From Streptomyces sp. CMB-StM0423 (GTDB taxonomy: Bacteria > Actinomycetota > Actinomycetes > Streptomycetales > Streptomycetaceae), in NCBI RefSeq assembly GCF_002847285.1, contig NZ_CP025407.1:6389001-6453000 (forward strand): a stretch of DNA of 64,000 bases, in the 5' to 3' direction. Made by a program: the position numbers and the translations under genes. This document shows, in pieces, positions 50,392 to 59,645 of this stretch. Positions within the stretch are counted from its first letter, which is position 1; every line of letters begins with the position of its first letter. The notes under the pieces are model-generated. The model was not told the DNA's origin, made no database searches, and saw only the letters and a list, made by a program, of their open reading frames with translations.

Positions 50392-50868
50392 ATGGCAGCC
50401 GAGCCGGCTTACGCCCCACCGAGTGATGTCCACCCCGTCCTGCGCCCGGGCAGTGCGCCCAAGGCGGCGCTGGAGCTCCTCGCGCAAGCCCACGCCGGTC
50501 TGGCGGAGGCGGCGGAGATGGAGACGGCGAACGAGCGCTACTCACTGGCCCACCTCGCCGCGCTGCGCACTGCCGCGGCGGTCCTCGCGGTCCGCGGGCG
50601 GCCGGAGCCGACCCCGCGGCGCCGGCAGCGCATCCGCAGCGCGTGGGAGGTGCTGCCGGAGGTCGCGCCGGAACTCGCCGAGTGGAGCGCGATGTTCGCG
50701 GCCGGCGCCCGGCTGCGGGCCCGCGCGGAGGCGGGCATCAGGGATGCGGTCGACGCGGAGGAGGCGGCCGATCTCCTGCGCGCGGCAGGCATGTTCACGC
50801 GCATAGTCGAGCGGATGCTCGTCGTCCAGCCGCTGATACGTCCCCAACCGGGCCCGGAGACGCGCTGA
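50392..50868 (+). CDS. SAV_6107-family HEPN-domain protein
   Basis: A 158-residue helical protein. From about residue 20, PKAALELLAQAHAGLAEAAEMETANERYSLAHLAALRTAAAVLAVRGRP forms two long amphipathic helices, and WEVLPEVAPELAEWSAMFAAGARLRARAEAG continues the bundle. This is the HEPN arrangement I recognise as the SAV_6107-like family. No clear RxxxxH ribonuclease motif is seen, so it may be a structural HEPN rather than an RNase. ACAGGAGG lies 6 nt before the ATG. Confidence 0.8.
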   Translation: MAAEPAYAPPSDVHPVLRPGSAPKAALELLAQAHAGLAEAAEMETANERYSLAHLAALRTAAAVLAVRGRPEPTPRRRQRIRSAWEVLPEVAPELAEWSAMFAAGARLRARAEAGIRDAVDAEEAADLLRAAGMFTRIVERMLVVQPLIRPQPGPETR

Positions 50869-51053
50869 CGCGGCGTGCGGCGACCCGGCTGGCAAGGACT
50901 TGTCAGGAGTCCCCGGCGGCCCTCCGGCGATCCCCGGTGGTGCCGGGGTGCCGGGGGCCGCCGGAGGGGCCCCTGCGGGCGGGCCCGGCGGGGCACGGGA
51001 CGCGGATGCGCAGCCTCTAAGCTGGGCCACGCCCGATCTTCGAGGAGCGCTCC

Positions 51054-51845
51054 ATGCCCCGTACGACACCGCACGACCACCTGCCGCGCGCGTCGCTGCG
51101 TGCCGCCGTCGTCTGGGAGGCGCTGGAGGACGCCCTGGCCCGGCACGGAGCCGCCGGGCAGGGCGGCGCGGAGGCCGCGGCCGGCGGCCAGGCGCTCGAC
51201 GTACTGGACACCGGGGGCGGCACCGGCGGCTTCGCCGTGCCCGCCGCCCTGCTCGGGCACCGGGTGACGGTCGTCGACCCCAGCCCGAACGCGCTCTTCG
51301 GGCTGCAGCGCCGCGCCGCGGAGGCCGGCGTCGCCGACCGGGTGCGCGGCGTGCAGGGCGATATCCACGCCCTGTTCGACGTCGCCGAGCCCGGCGCGTA
51401 CGACGCGGTGCTCTGCCACGGCGTCCTGGAGTACGTCGACGACCCCGCCGCGGGCCTCGCCAACGCCGTCGCCGCGCTGCGGCCCGGCGGCCTCCTCAGC
51501 GTGCTGGCGGCGGGTCTCGGCGGCGCCGTGCTGGCCCGCGCGCTCGCCGGGCACTTCTCCTCCGCCCGCCGCGCGCTCACGGGCGGAGACGGCCGCTGGG
51601 GCGAGGCGGACCCGGTGCCGCGCCGGTTCACCCCGGAGGAGCTGACCCGGCTGGTCGCCGCCGCCGGCGTGGAGGTGCGGGCCGTACAGGGCGTACGCAC
51701 CTTCTCCGACCTGGTGCCGGACGGCCTTGCCGAGTCCGAGCCGGGCGCGCTCGACGCGCTGCTGGAGCTGGAGCGGGCGGCGGCGGAGTCGCCGGCGTTC
51801 CAGCCGGTGGCGGCGCAGCTTCATGTTCTGGGCGGCCGGAAGTGA
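51054..51845 (+). CDS. Class I SAM-dependent methyltransferase
   Basis: A 263-residue Rossmann-fold methyltransferase. ALDVLDTGGGTGGFAVPAALLGHRVTVVDPSPNAL gives motif I and the acidic ribose ligand; GVQGDIHAL, YDAVLCHGVLEYVDDPAAGLANAVAALRPGGLLSVLA are motifs II-III. The C-terminal half has FTPEELTRLVAAAGVEVRAVQGVRTFSDL. It resembles UbiE/BioC-type small-molecule methylases; the substrate is unknown. GAGGAG precedes the ATG by 6 nt. A strong hairpin lies 70 nt after its stop. Confidence 0.88.
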   Translation: MPRTTPHDHLPRASLRAAVVWEALEDALARHGAAGQGGAEAAAGGQALDVLDTGGGTGGFAVPAALLGHRVTVVDPSPNALFGLQRRAAEAGVADRVRGVQGDIHALFDVAEPGAYDAVLCHGVLEYVDDPAAGLANAVAALRPGGLLSVLAAGLGGAVLARALAGHFSSARRALTGGDGRWGEADPVPRRFTPEELTRLVAAAGVEVRAVQGVRTFSDLVPDGLAESEPGALDALLELERAAAESPAFQPVAAQLHVLGGRK

Positions 51846-51914
51846 TAACCGGTCCGCCCGCGGGCAAAGGTGCAGTAGGCCACAGGCCACCCGTTCGGCC
51901 CCGGCGCGCCGTAT

Positions 51915-51954
51915 GATCTGAGTCAGGGCCTGCTGCGGCGGGCAGGCCCAGATC
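51915..51954. terminator. Hairpin between the methyltransferase and DUF3040 genes
   Basis: GGGCCTGC (51926-51933) pairs perfectly with GCAGGCCC (51942-51949), with an outer GATCT/AGATC pair (51915-51919 and 51950-51954). There is no U tract, so it is called a probable factor-assisted or high-GC terminator. A promoter-like TTCACG-16-TATCCT follows at about 51995-52016 for the downstream gene. Confidence 0.55.
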
Positions 51955-52073
51955 CGCGCCGCGGATCGGCGGATTTGGCGCAGAGGGGCGGGTTTCACGG
52001 GGGCGCATACCTGCCTATCCTGGAGGTGCCGCGTCCCGGTCGTCCCCAAGCGACCGACGAGTAGGAGGACTCC

Positions 52074-52487
52074 GTGCCGCTCTCGGAGCACGAGCAGCGC
52101 ATGCTCGAGCAGATGGAGCGAGCGCTGTACGCAGAAGATCCCAAGTTTGCGACAGCGCTTGAGGGAAGCAGGCTGCGCACGTACACCCGCCGTCGGGTGT
52201 ACCAAGCGGTAGCCGGTTTCCTGGTGGGTATCGCGCTCCTGATGGCCGGAATGGTCGCGCAGCAGATCTGGGTCAGCGTGGTGGGCTTCCTCGTCATGCT
52301 GGGATGTGCGGTGCTCGCCGTCACCGGTTGGCGCAGGACTGCGAACCCGGCCGAACAGCAACAGCAGCAGCCGGGCGATGCCGCGGCCCCTCAGGGCGGT
52401 CAGCAGCGTCGCAGGACCCGGCAGCGCCGTTCCATGATGAACAGGATCGAAGAGCGGTGGCAGCGCCGCCGCGACGAGGGACGCTAG
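52074..52487 (+). CDS. DUF3040 membrane protein
   Basis: A 137-residue protein. The N-terminal MPLSEHEQRMLEQMERALYAEDPKFA is the DUF3040 signature. Two transmembrane helices follow (about 45-62 and 66-83, VYQAVAGFLVGIALLMAGMVAQQIW and VVGFLVMLGCAVLAV), and a Gln-rich then Arg-rich cytoplasmic tail ends the protein. The family is actinobacterial and often lies just before the division-wall cluster, as here, but its role is not known to me. GTG at 52074 has TAGGAGGA about 6 nt upstream. Confidence 0.9.
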   Translation: MPLSEHEQRMLEQMERALYAEDPKFATALEGSRLRTYTRRRVYQAVAGFLVGIALLMAGMVAQQIWVSVVGFLVMLGCAVLAVTGWRRTANPAEQQQQQPGDAAAPQGGQQRRRTRQRRSMMNRIEERWQRRRDEGR

Positions 52488-52781
52488 GCCACCAGGTCCC
52501 TCCCCGTGCAGAGCTCCCCGGGCCCGGCCCGCGGGAGCTCTCAGCACGCGGTACCCCCTTCGGTCCTGCCGGGTGCCCGTAGGCCGGGTATGACCGGCTC
52601 CCCGGCGACCGCTCCTCGCGGAGTGTGCCATTCCCGTTACGCCCTCCGCGGACGAAGCCCGCGCCCGACCGTCCGTACGAACTCCGCGCGAGACGTGCCC
52701 CCTCAGAAGTCCGCGCGATACGTGTCCGTACCAAGCCCGCGCGAACCGTGTCCGTACCCGCCGCAGCCCCCCGCGCCACCC
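52488..52781. repeat. Intergenic region with degenerate 26-28-bp tandem repeats
   Basis: Between the DUF3040 gene and the convergent transglutaminase gene, 52652-52759 holds about four degenerate head-to-tail units resembling AAGCCCGCGCGA-ACGTGTCCGTACC. No gene was found. Confidence 0.5.
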
Positions 52782-52819
52782 GAACGGCCCCGCCGCGCAA
52801 CCGCGCGACGGGGCCGTTC
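52782..52819. terminator. Terminator hairpin downstream of the transglutaminase operon
   Basis: GAACGGCCCCG (52782-52792) and CGGGGCCGTTC (52809-52819) form a perfect 11-bp stem about 30 nt after the stop of the minus-strand transglutaminase gene. It is suited to end the moxR-DUF58-transglutaminase transcript and possibly the DUF3040 transcript from the other side. Confidence 0.75.
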
Positions 52820-52848
52820 CGGTCCACTTCGTCCTGGCGCCCTACGCG

Positions 52849-55242
52849 CTACGCCCGCTGCCGCGACGGCCGCAGCGCCGCGCCCGCGCGCCGCAGCGCC
52901 CCGCGCCAGCGCCCCGTCACCGACGCCCAGCGCGCCGACACCGCCCACAGCAGCCGCACCGACGAGCGCGGCGCCACCGCCGCGCGCAGCCGCGCGGCCG
53001 CGCCCGCGTCGCGGCCCATGGCCGCCCGCGCTCTCCGCACGTCTTCCGCCAGCCCGTCGACCTGCCGCGGGCGCGGCGCGTAGAGCGTCTGCTCCACCGC
53101 CCCCGCCACCCGCAGCGCCGACTGCGCCGCCGCGCCGTCCAGGCTGCCGAACCTGATGAGCGCCGCCGCCGTCGTCCGCGGCGTCTGCGACTCGTCGGGC
53201 GGCAGCCCGAAGTCCCAGGCGGAGTCGATCAGTTCGCGCCAGGCCGGCAGCGGTCCCGCGCCCGGGCGGAGTCGTCGGCCCCGTTCCCGTACGCGCCAGA
53301 GGGCCGGCAGCGACGGCAGGAGCAGGAGCAGCAGCACCCCGGCCGCGCCCGCCGCGATGCCCGCCGCCGGCGGTCCGCCGTCCGTCGGGCCCGCGGCCCC
53401 GCCGCCCGCCGCCTCGTCGTCCGGGCAGCCGTCCACCCGCCGCAGCGACGCCGGGCACTCGTCCTCCGACGCCGAGGGGGTCGGGGTCGGGGCCGCCGAG
53501 CTGCCGGGGTCCGGCAGTTCGTTCGCGGGGTCGCCGCCGCCGTTCGGCTGGTTCTCCATCGTGTAGTCGGGCAGCGTGCCGCGGGTCGGGGTCGGCTCGA
53601 AGCGGGTCCAGCCGGCGCCCTCGAAGTACAGCTCGGGCCAGGCGTGCGCGTCCTGCAGCCCCACCGACATCGACCCGTCGCTCTGCGCGGTGCCCGGCAC
53701 GAAGCCGACCGCGACCCGGGCGGGGATGCCGAGGGTCCGGGCCATCGCGGCCATCGTGAACGAGAAGTGGACGCAGAAGCCCTGCTTGTCCTCCAGGAAC
53801 CGCAGGATCGCCTCGGGGTCGGAGGCGTCGAGGTTGGTCTCCGTGTCGTAGACGAAGTTGGTGGTGAAGTAGTCCTGCAGCGCCAGCGCCCGCTCGTAGT
53901 TGTTCGCCGAGCCGCGGGTGATCTCCTGCGCCTGCCGGCGGACTTCGTCCGGCAGCGAGTCGGGCACCTGCGTGTACTCCTCGCTCAGCGCCGGGTCCGG
54001 CGGGGGAGCGGTGGCCAACTGGCGCGCGGTGGGCGCCATGAGCAGGCTGGTGACCTGGTACTCGGCGCCGCCCGTGGTGGTGCCGCCGTCGCCGACGACG
54101 GACCGGCCCTCCGGCTCGTAGCGCCAGTCGCCCCCTATGCGCACCTGGTACGCGGGGTACGGCATCGGCAGCCACTGCTGCCGGAAGTCGTCGTCGGCCC
54201 GTACGTTCAGCGTGAGGGGCGCGGACCTGATCTGGCTGTTGGAGTAGCCCTGCGGGGTGGGCAGCGGGTCGGGGATGTCCTCGATGCTGCGGCGCGAGGG
54301 CTGCCAGGAGGTGCCGTCGAACCGGTCGAGGGCGACGAAGCGCATGTACAGCGCCGAGTTCTGGGCGCCGTCCTCGGCGCGGTAGCGGAACACCTCGCGG
54401 TTCTCCGGCTGGTTCAGGCTCTGCTGCAGCCGCACCACGGGGTTGATCGCGGTGACCGTACCGCCGCCGGGCCCCTGCCCGGGACCGGTGGTCTTGCCGT
54501 CCAGCAGCCCGCCGTCCAGCGACGGCAGCGCCGCGGGTACGACGAGCGCGAAGCCCAGCGCCACGGCGCCGATCCGCCGGCCCGTACGCACCGGGGCCAT
54601 CGGCCGCCCGCCCCCGGGCTCCGCGGCGCCCGGCGCGCCCGTGGACTGCCCGCCGCCGAACATCCGCCCCCACTGCGCCAGCCGGTCCCGCCCTTCGGCG
54701 AGCAGCAGCAGCAGATAGCCGGCGCCGGCGAGCAGGAACGTCAGCCAGCTCCCGCCCTGGTTGAGCCCCGCGGCGACGGAGTACAGCGCGAGCAGCGGCA
54801 GCCCCGCGGGCGCGGCGCTGCGGAACGTCACCGCCACCGCGTCCACCAGCAGCGCCACCCCGGCGATGCCGGAGAGCAGCATCAGCTCTATGCCGTCGGT
54901 GACCGGCGCCGGGATGGAGTAGCGCGAGACGTCGTCGCTGCCCTCCTGGAAGAGCTGGCGGAACTCCTCTATCGCCGCGGGGTTGGGGATCACCCCGCCG
55001 GTCGCCTGGTCGGCGGTGAAGAGCATCGTCAGCAGCAGCACCGTGACCGCGGTCTGCGCCAGCACCGTCAGTGGGCGCGCCAGCGGGATGCGGCGGGCGA
55101 TCATGCCGACGCCGCCGATCACGACGACCACGAAGATCGCCTTGAAGAACCAGGTCATCCTGTCGGTCAGCGGCAGCAGCGCGGTGGCGGTCAGCAGGGA
55201 TGCCGCCGCCGCGCAGATCGTGAGCCGGGCCCGTCCGCTCAT
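52849..55242 (-). CDS. TgpA-like membrane transglutaminase/protease-fold protein
   Basis: A 797-residue membrane protein. The N-terminal TgpA_N module has about six helices (residues 5-180). An extracytoplasmic transglutaminase-like domain (about 280-560) carries nucleophile C490 in GFCVHFSFTMAAMAR and H533 in DAHAWPELYF, with E549 in FEP in place of the more common Asp. A TM helix near 615-640 and a C-terminal DUF4129 domain complete it. Such proteins work with MoxR ATPases and DUF58 proteins, possibly in envelope maintenance. It is the last gene of moxR-DUF58-tgpA; the start is 1 nt after the DUF58 stop. Confidence 0.9.
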   Translation of the reverse strand: MSGRARLTICAAAASLLTATALLPLTDRMTWFFKAIFVVVVIGGVGMIARRIPLARPLTVLAQTAVTVLLLTMLFTADQATGGVIPNPAAIEEFRQLFQEGSDDVSRYSIPAPVTDGIELMLLSGIAGVALLVDAVAVTFRSAAPAGLPLLALYSVAAGLNQGGSWLTFLLAGAGYLLLLLAEGRDRLAQWGRMFGGGQSTGAPGAAEPGGGRPMAPVRTGRRIGAVALGFALVVPAALPSLDGGLLDGKTTGPGQGPGGGTVTAINPVVRLQQSLNQPENREVFRYRAEDGAQNSALYMRFVALDRFDGTSWQPSRRSIEDIPDPLPTPQGYSNSQIRSAPLTLNVRADDDFRQQWLPMPYPAYQVRIGGDWRYEPEGRSVVGDGGTTTGGAEYQVTSLLMAPTARQLATAPPPDPALSEEYTQVPDSLPDEVRRQAQEITRGSANNYERALALQDYFTTNFVYDTETNLDASDPEAILRFLEDKQGFCVHFSFTMAAMARTLGIPARVAVGFVPGTAQSDGSMSVGLQDAHAWPELYFEGAGWTRFEPTPTRGTLPDYTMENQPNGGGDPANELPDPGSSAAPTPTPSASEDECPASLRRVDGCPDDEAAGGGAAGPTDGGPPAAGIAAGAAGVLLLLLLPSLPALWRVRERGRRLRPGAGPLPAWRELIDSAWDFGLPPDESQTPRTTAAALIRFGSLDGAAAQSALRVAGAVEQTLYAPRPRQVDGLAEDVRRARAAMGRDAGAAARLRAAVAPRSSVRLLWAVSARWASVTGRWRGALRRAGAALRPSRQRA

Positions 55243-55243
55243 C

Positions 55244-56623
55244 TCAGCTCTCGCCTCCGCGTGCCGCCGCGGCGAGCTGGCCGGCCTGGTTGCCGGCCTC
55301 CCGCCACAGGTCGCCCATCGTCATTCCGGGCCGTACGGACAGCACAGTCCAGCCCGCCTCGCGGAGCTGCCGCACCCGCTCGGCGCCCGCCGGCGCCGCG
55401 CCGTTCGGGCCGCCGGGCGCGCCCGCACGCGACTCCCAGGCCGCGGCGTCCGTCACGAACGCCACGCCCGCGGCCGTACGCTGCCGCATCCGCGCGGCGA
55501 GCGCGGCCTGTTCCTCGTCCAGCTCGCCGAAGAACGCCACGAGCAGCCCCTCGTGCCCGCCGCGCAGCACGTCGTACGCGGCCGAGACGGTGTCCCGCTC
55601 GGAGTGGTCGATGACGGCGAGGGTGTCCAGGAGTATCCCCGCCGCGTCGGCCGACTCGCGGCCGCGGGAGTTCAGCGCCCCGTCGACGCCGGCCCCCAGC
55701 TCGCCGCCGTCGGTGATCAGCCGCACGGTGTAGCCGCGCTCCAGCATGTGCAGCGCGACCGAGGCGGCGCCGGAGACGGCCCACTCGAAGGCCGAGTCGG
55801 GTCCCGCGCCGGTGTAGGCGTCGCGCCGGGTGTCCAGCAGCACCGTGCAGCCCGCGCGCTGCGGCTGCTCCTCGCGGCGGACCATCAGCTCGCCGTACTT
55901 CGCGGTGGAGCGCCAGTGCACCCGCCGCAGGTCGTCGCCGTGCCGGTAGCCGCGGGGGATGACATCGTCCTCGCCGGCCAGGGCGAGGGTGCGGTGCCGG
56001 CCGTCGCCGTATCCCGTGGCCTCGCCGGCCAGCCGGACGGGAGCCAGCGCCTCGGTGCGCGGGACGACGGTCAGGGTGTCGTACGCGCTGAAGGAGCGGG
56101 TCATCTCGCACATGCCGAACGGGTCGGAGAGCCGCAGTTGCAGCGGGCCCAGCGGATAGCGCCCGCGCAGGTCGGAGCGGACCCGGTAGGTCACCTCGCG
56201 CTTGCCGCCCGGCTCCACCCGGTCCAGCACGAAGCGGGGCCGGGGGCCCAGCACGTACGGCAGCCGGTCCTGGAGCATCAGCAGCCCGGTGGGCAGCCGG
56301 GAGACGTTCTCCAGCCGCAGGTGCACCCGGGCCTCGGAGCCCGCGGGCACCCGGGCGGGCGACAGCTTGCGGCTGCCGCCGACGCGGTAGCGGGTGCGGT
56401 GCAGCACGGCCGCGCACACCAGCGGCAGCGCGGCCAGCAGCAGCCCCACCCGCAGCAGGTCGGGCTGGCCCAGTATGTAGCTGCACGCCCCGGCCGCGAG
56501 CCCGGCGGCGAGGAACGAGCGGCCGCGCGTGGTGGTGCCGGCCAGGGCCGTACGCAGCCCGCCCGCCTGGGCGTCCTGGCCCGCGGGCGGCGCGGCGGGG
56601 GCGGGCGGGGGCTGGCCGGACAT
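55244..56623 (-). CDS. DUF58-domain protein
   Basis: A 459-residue protein with two N-terminal hydrophobic segments (about 35-75). A beta-rich region follows (VHLRLENVSRLPTGLLMLQDRLPYVLGPRPRFVL), then the DUF58/vWA-like motif REYxxGDDLRRVHWRSTAKYGELMVRREE (here YRHGDDLRRVHWRSTAKYGELM) at about 215-240, and a C-terminal vWA-like part (TVLLDTRRDAY). In MoxR operons this protein is thought to act with the AAA ATPase on membrane or secreted partners. Its ATG overlaps the moxR stop (TGATG). Confidence 0.9.
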   Translation of the reverse strand: MSGQPPPAPAAPPAGQDAQAGGLRTALAGTTTRGRSFLAAGLAAGACSYILGQPDLLRVGLLLAALPLVCAAVLHRTRYRVGGSRKLSPARVPAGSEARVHLRLENVSRLPTGLLMLQDRLPYVLGPRPRFVLDRVEPGGKREVTYRVRSDLRGRYPLGPLQLRLSDPFGMCEMTRSFSAYDTLTVVPRTEALAPVRLAGEATGYGDGRHRTLALAGEDDVIPRGYRHGDDLRRVHWRSTAKYGELMVRREEQPQRAGCTVLLDTRRDAYTGAGPDSAFEWAVSGAASVALHMLERGYTVRLITDGGELGAGVDGALNSRGRESADAAGILLDTLAVIDHSERDTVSAAYDVLRGGHEGLLVAFFGELDEEQAALAARMRQRTAAGVAFVTDAAAWESRAGAPGGPNGAAPAGAERVRQLREAGWTVLSVRPGMTMGDLWREAGNQAGQLAAAARGGES

Positions 56624-57660
56624 CAGAACCGCCGGCCGTCCGGGCTGTGCGCGCCGCCGCCGTACGCGGGTGGCATCTGCGGCGGCCGCTGCATGTCGGC
56701 GGCGGGCACCGGCACCTGCTGCAGGATCTCGACGACGATCTGCTCGGCCGTACGCCGGTTGAGCTGGGCCTGCGCCGTGGGCAGCAGCCGGTGCGCGAGC
56801 ACGTGCACGGCCAGCGCCTGCACGTCGTCGGGCAGCGTGAACTCCCGCCCCGCCAGCGCGGCGGCGGCCTTCGCCGCCCGCAGCAGATGCAGCGTGGCCC
56901 GCGGCGAGGCGCCGAGCCGCAGCTCGGGGTGCTGCCGGGTGGAGGTCACGAGGTCCACCGCGTACCGCCGGACGGAGTCCGCGACGTGCACCGTACGCAC
57001 CGCGTCGATCAGCTTGACGATGTCGTGCGCGTGCGCGACGGGCTGGAGGTCGCCCAGCGGCGAGACCCCGCCGTGCACGTCGAGCATCTCCAGCTCCGCG
57101 TCCGGGCTGGGGTAGCCGATGGACAGCCGGGCCATGAAGCGGTCGCGCTGGGCCTCGGGCAGCGGGTACGTGCCCTCCATCTCGATGGGGTTCTGGGTGG
57201 CGACCACCATGAACGGGCTGGGCAGCTCGTACGTCTGCGTGTCGATGGTGACCTGCCGCTCCTCCATCGACTCCAGCAGCGCCGACTGGGTCTTGGGGGA
57301 GGCCCGGTTGATCTCGTCGCCGATGACGATCTGGGCGAAGATCGCGCCGGGCTTGAACTCGAAGTCCCGGCTCTGCTGGTCGTAGACGCTCACGCCGGTG
57401 ATGTCGGAGGGCAGCAGGTCGGGTGTGAACTGGATGCGGCGCACGGAGCAGTCGATGGACTTCGCCAGCGCCTTGGCGAGCATGGTCTTCCCGACGCCCG
57501 GCACGTCCTCGATCAACAGGTGGCCTTCGGCGAGCAGGACGGTCAGCGACAGCCTGACCGCCTCGGGCTTGCCCTCGATCACGCTCTCCACCGACCGCCG
57601 GACATCGTCCGCGGTACTGGTCAGATCGCTGAGGCTCGCTCGCTCGTCATACGTCGTCAC
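56623..57660 (-). CDS. MoxR-family AAA+ ATPase
   Basis: A 345-residue cytosolic chaperone-like ATPase. Walker A is EDVPGVGKTMLAKAL, the sensor/arm segments are RIQFTPDLLPSDITGVSVYDQ, Walker B is IVIGDEINRASPKTQSALLESMEERQV, and sensor 1 is VVATQNPIEMEGTYPLPEAQRDRFMARL. It would act with the DUF58 and transglutaminase proteins encoded after it. The start is GTG, and a GGAG-like sequence precedes it. The last residues are Pro/Gly-rich. Confidence 0.94.
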   Translation of the reverse strand: MTTYDERASLSDLTSTADDVRRSVESVIEGKPEAVRLSLTVLLAEGHLLIEDVPGVGKTMLAKALAKSIDCSVRRIQFTPDLLPSDITGVSVYDQQSRDFEFKPGAIFAQIVIGDEINRASPKTQSALLESMEERQVTIDTQTYELPSPFMVVATQNPIEMEGTYPLPEAQRDRFMARLSIGYPSPDAELEMLDVHGGVSPLGDLQPVAHAHDIVKLIDAVRTVHVADSVRRYAVDLVTSTRQHPELRLGASPRATLHLLRAAKAAAALAGREFTLPDDVQALAVHVLAHRLLPTAQAQLNRRTAEQIVVEILQQVPVPAADMQRPPQMPPAYGGGAHSPDGRRF

Positions 57661-57805
57661 CGGCCCTCCTCGGCCCGTCGCACGGGCCGTGCGCCGCGGT
57701 CGCGGTCCGGCCCTCCCCGATACCGTGGTGCCCGTGCACCGCCGGCCCGGCCGGGGCGTAACGGAGCCACCACACCCGCATTCTTGCTGCCGAATGCCGG
57801 TTTCG

Positions 57806-58366
57806 TCAGTCGCCCGCCGTGATTTGCTCCGCGGACACCTCGCGGAGCAGCCCCGTGCGTACGTCGAACACGAAGCCTCGCACGTCGTCGGCGTGCAGCA
57901 GGAACGGGGAGGTCTCCACCCGGCGGATCGACTGGCGCACGTCCTGGTCCAGGTCGCGGAACGACTCCACCGACCAGGCCGGCCGCTGCCCGACCTCGGC
58001 CTCCAGCTCGAACCGGAACTCCTCGGTGATGCGGAGCAGGCCGCAGTCGGTGTGGTGGATCAGGACCACGCTGCGGGTGCCCAGGGCGCGCTGGCTGATG
58101 GTCAGCGAGCGGATGGTGTCGTCGGTGACCACGCCGCCGGCGTTGCGGATCGTGTGGCAGTCGCCCAGCTCCAGGCCCAGCGCGGCGTGCAGGTCGAGCC
58201 GGGCGTCCATGCAGGCCACCACGGCGACCTTCAGGACGGGCTTGGCGTCCATGCCGGGGTCCTCGAAGCCGCCCGCGTACCCGCGGTTGGCGGCGACGAG
58301 CCGGTCGGTGACGGTGGGGGCGGCGACGGCGTTCTTACCGGACGACGTGCTCTCAGCGGGCGTCAT
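57806..58366 (-). CDS. Beta-class carbonic anhydrase
   Basis: A 186-residue zinc enzyme that interconverts CO2 and bicarbonate. Zinc ligands are C52 in VACMDARLD, H105 and C108 in LIHHTDCGL; D54 and R56 form the catalytic dyad. NAGGVVTDDTIRSL is present between. ATG at 58366 is preferred over a longer frame: TACCGT on the minus strand is exactly 7 nt upstream and there is no Shine-Dalgarno, so it is probably leaderless. It lies between the moxR operon and the dcw cluster. Confidence 0.93.
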   Translation of the reverse strand: MTPAESTSSGKNAVAAPTVTDRLVAANRGYAGGFEDPGMDAKPVLKVAVVACMDARLDLHAALGLELGDCHTIRNAGGVVTDDTIRSLTISQRALGTRSVVLIHHTDCGLLRITEEFRFELEAEVGQRPAWSVESFRDLDQDVRQSIRRVETSPFLLHADDVRGFVFDVRTGLLREVSAEQITAGD

Positions 58367-58483
58367 GCAGACGACGGTATCCGGGCCGGGGCGCCGCTGC
58401 CCGGCCCGCGTGAGGTAGCCCACAGGGAGCAATTCCGGCGGCACGCGCGCGCCGCCGGGACGGGGCGCGCCTCCGGTGCTTGA

Positions 58484-58511
58484 TTGACCGGGGGGTGCAG
58501 TGGGCTAAAGT
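58484..58511 (+). promoter_or_regulatory. sigma70/HrdB-like promoter of the rsmH-ftsL-ftsI cluster
   Basis: TTGACC (58484-58489) and TAAAGT (58506-58511) with 16-nt spacing form the best promoter seen in this part of the window. The leader to the rsmH GTG is about 140 nt and holds no aptamer that I recognise. Confidence 0.7.
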
Positions 58512-58660
58512 GACGCGAAGTGGGAGCCGTGGCGCCCTCTTTCATGCGGTTCGCCCGTCGCCCGTGCGGCCGGCGGCCCGCTCCGGGCCAGGCCGGCGCC
58601 GCCGCGCAGACGGCTGCGGCCGCTCCCCTTCGGCGATCGGGCGGGACAGGAGGCGGCACC

Positions 58661-59623
58661 GTGAACGACGCACGCGCCGCTGTCCACGTCCCCGTCATGC
58701 TCCGCCGCACCACGGATCTGCTCGCCCCGGCGCTGTCCGCGCCCGGCGCGGTGGCCGTCGACTGCACGCTGGGCCTCGGCGGCCACAGCGAGGCCCTGCT
58801 CGCCGCCCACCCCGGGCTGCGGCTCGTCGCGCTGGACCGCGACCCCGCCGCGCTGGAGCTCGCGGGCCGGCGGCTGGCCCCGTACACCGGCCGGGTGACG
58901 CTGGTGCACGCGGTCTACGACGAACTGCCCGCCGTGCTCGACAAGCTGGCCGTGGGCCATGTGCAGGGGATCCTCTTCGACCTGGGCGTGTCGTCCATGC
59001 AACTGGACGAGGCCGGGCGCGGCTTCGCGTACGCGCAGGACGCGCCACTCGACATGCGGATGGACCAGACCAGGGGCGTGAGCGCGGCCGAGGTGCTGAA
59101 CACGTACCCGCCCGGCGAGCTGGTGCGCATCCTGCGCGCGTACGGCGAGGAGAAGCAGGCGCGGCGCATCGTCGAGGCCGTGGTCAGGGAGCGGGAGAAG
59201 GAGCCGTTCGCGCGCAGCACGCGGCTGGTCGAGGTGATCCGCGAGGCGCTGCCGCAGGCCGTGAAGCGCACCGGCGGCAACCCCGCGAAGCGTACGTTCC
59301 AGGCGTTGCGCATCGAGGTCAACGGCGAGCTTGCGGTGCTCGAACGGGCCGTGCCCGCGGCCGTCGCGGCGCTGGCCGTCGGCGGCCGGATCGCCGTCCT
59401 CGCGTACCAGTCGCTGGAGGACCGGCTCGTCAAACGGGTGCTGGCGGCCGGTGCCGCGAGTACCGCGCCGCCCGGGCTGCCGGTGGTCCCGGAGCACCAC
59501 CAGCCGCGGCTGCGGCTCCTCACCCGCGGCGCGGAGCTGCCGGCGGAGGAGGAGATCGCGGAGAACCGCAGGGCCGCCCCCGCGCGGCTGCGGGCGGCGG
59601 AGCGGATCCGGGAGGACGTGTGA
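58661..59623 (+). CDS. rsmH: 16S rRNA (cytosine-1402 N4)-methyltransferase RsmH (MraW)
   Basis: A 320-residue SAM enzyme. HVPVMLRRTTDLL is the family N-terminus, AVDCTLGLGGHSEALL the SAM loop, LVALDRDPAAL the ribose acid, GILFDLGVSSMQLDEAGRGFAY and PLDMRMDQTRG the MraW signatures; NPAKRTFQALRIEVNGEL and AYQSLEDRLVKR follow. It methylates N4 of C1402 at the ribosomal P site. GTG at 58661 was chosen for GGAGGCGG 5 nt upstream. It leads the dcw cluster; no mraZ is present between it and the preceding promoter. Confidence 0.96.
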   Translation: MNDARAAVHVPVMLRRTTDLLAPALSAPGAVAVDCTLGLGGHSEALLAAHPGLRLVALDRDPAALELAGRRLAPYTGRVTLVHAVYDELPAVLDKLAVGHVQGILFDLGVSSMQLDEAGRGFAYAQDAPLDMRMDQTRGVSAAEVLNTYPPGELVRILRAYGEEKQARRIVEAVVREREKEPFARSTRLVEVIREALPQAVKRTGGNPAKRTFQALRIEVNGELAVLERAVPAAVAALAVGGRIAVLAYQSLEDRLVKRVLAAGAASTAPPGLPVVPEHHQPRLRLLTRGAELPAEEEIAENRRAAPARLRAAERIREDV

Positions 59624-59645
59624 GCCGGAGCGGAGCGGGTGCGCC

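Noticed and set aside
52488..52848. Small ORFs in both strands downstream of DUF3040
   Set aside because: They are Arg/Pro-rich frame shadows over degenerate repeats and a terminator; no start context or family resemblance.
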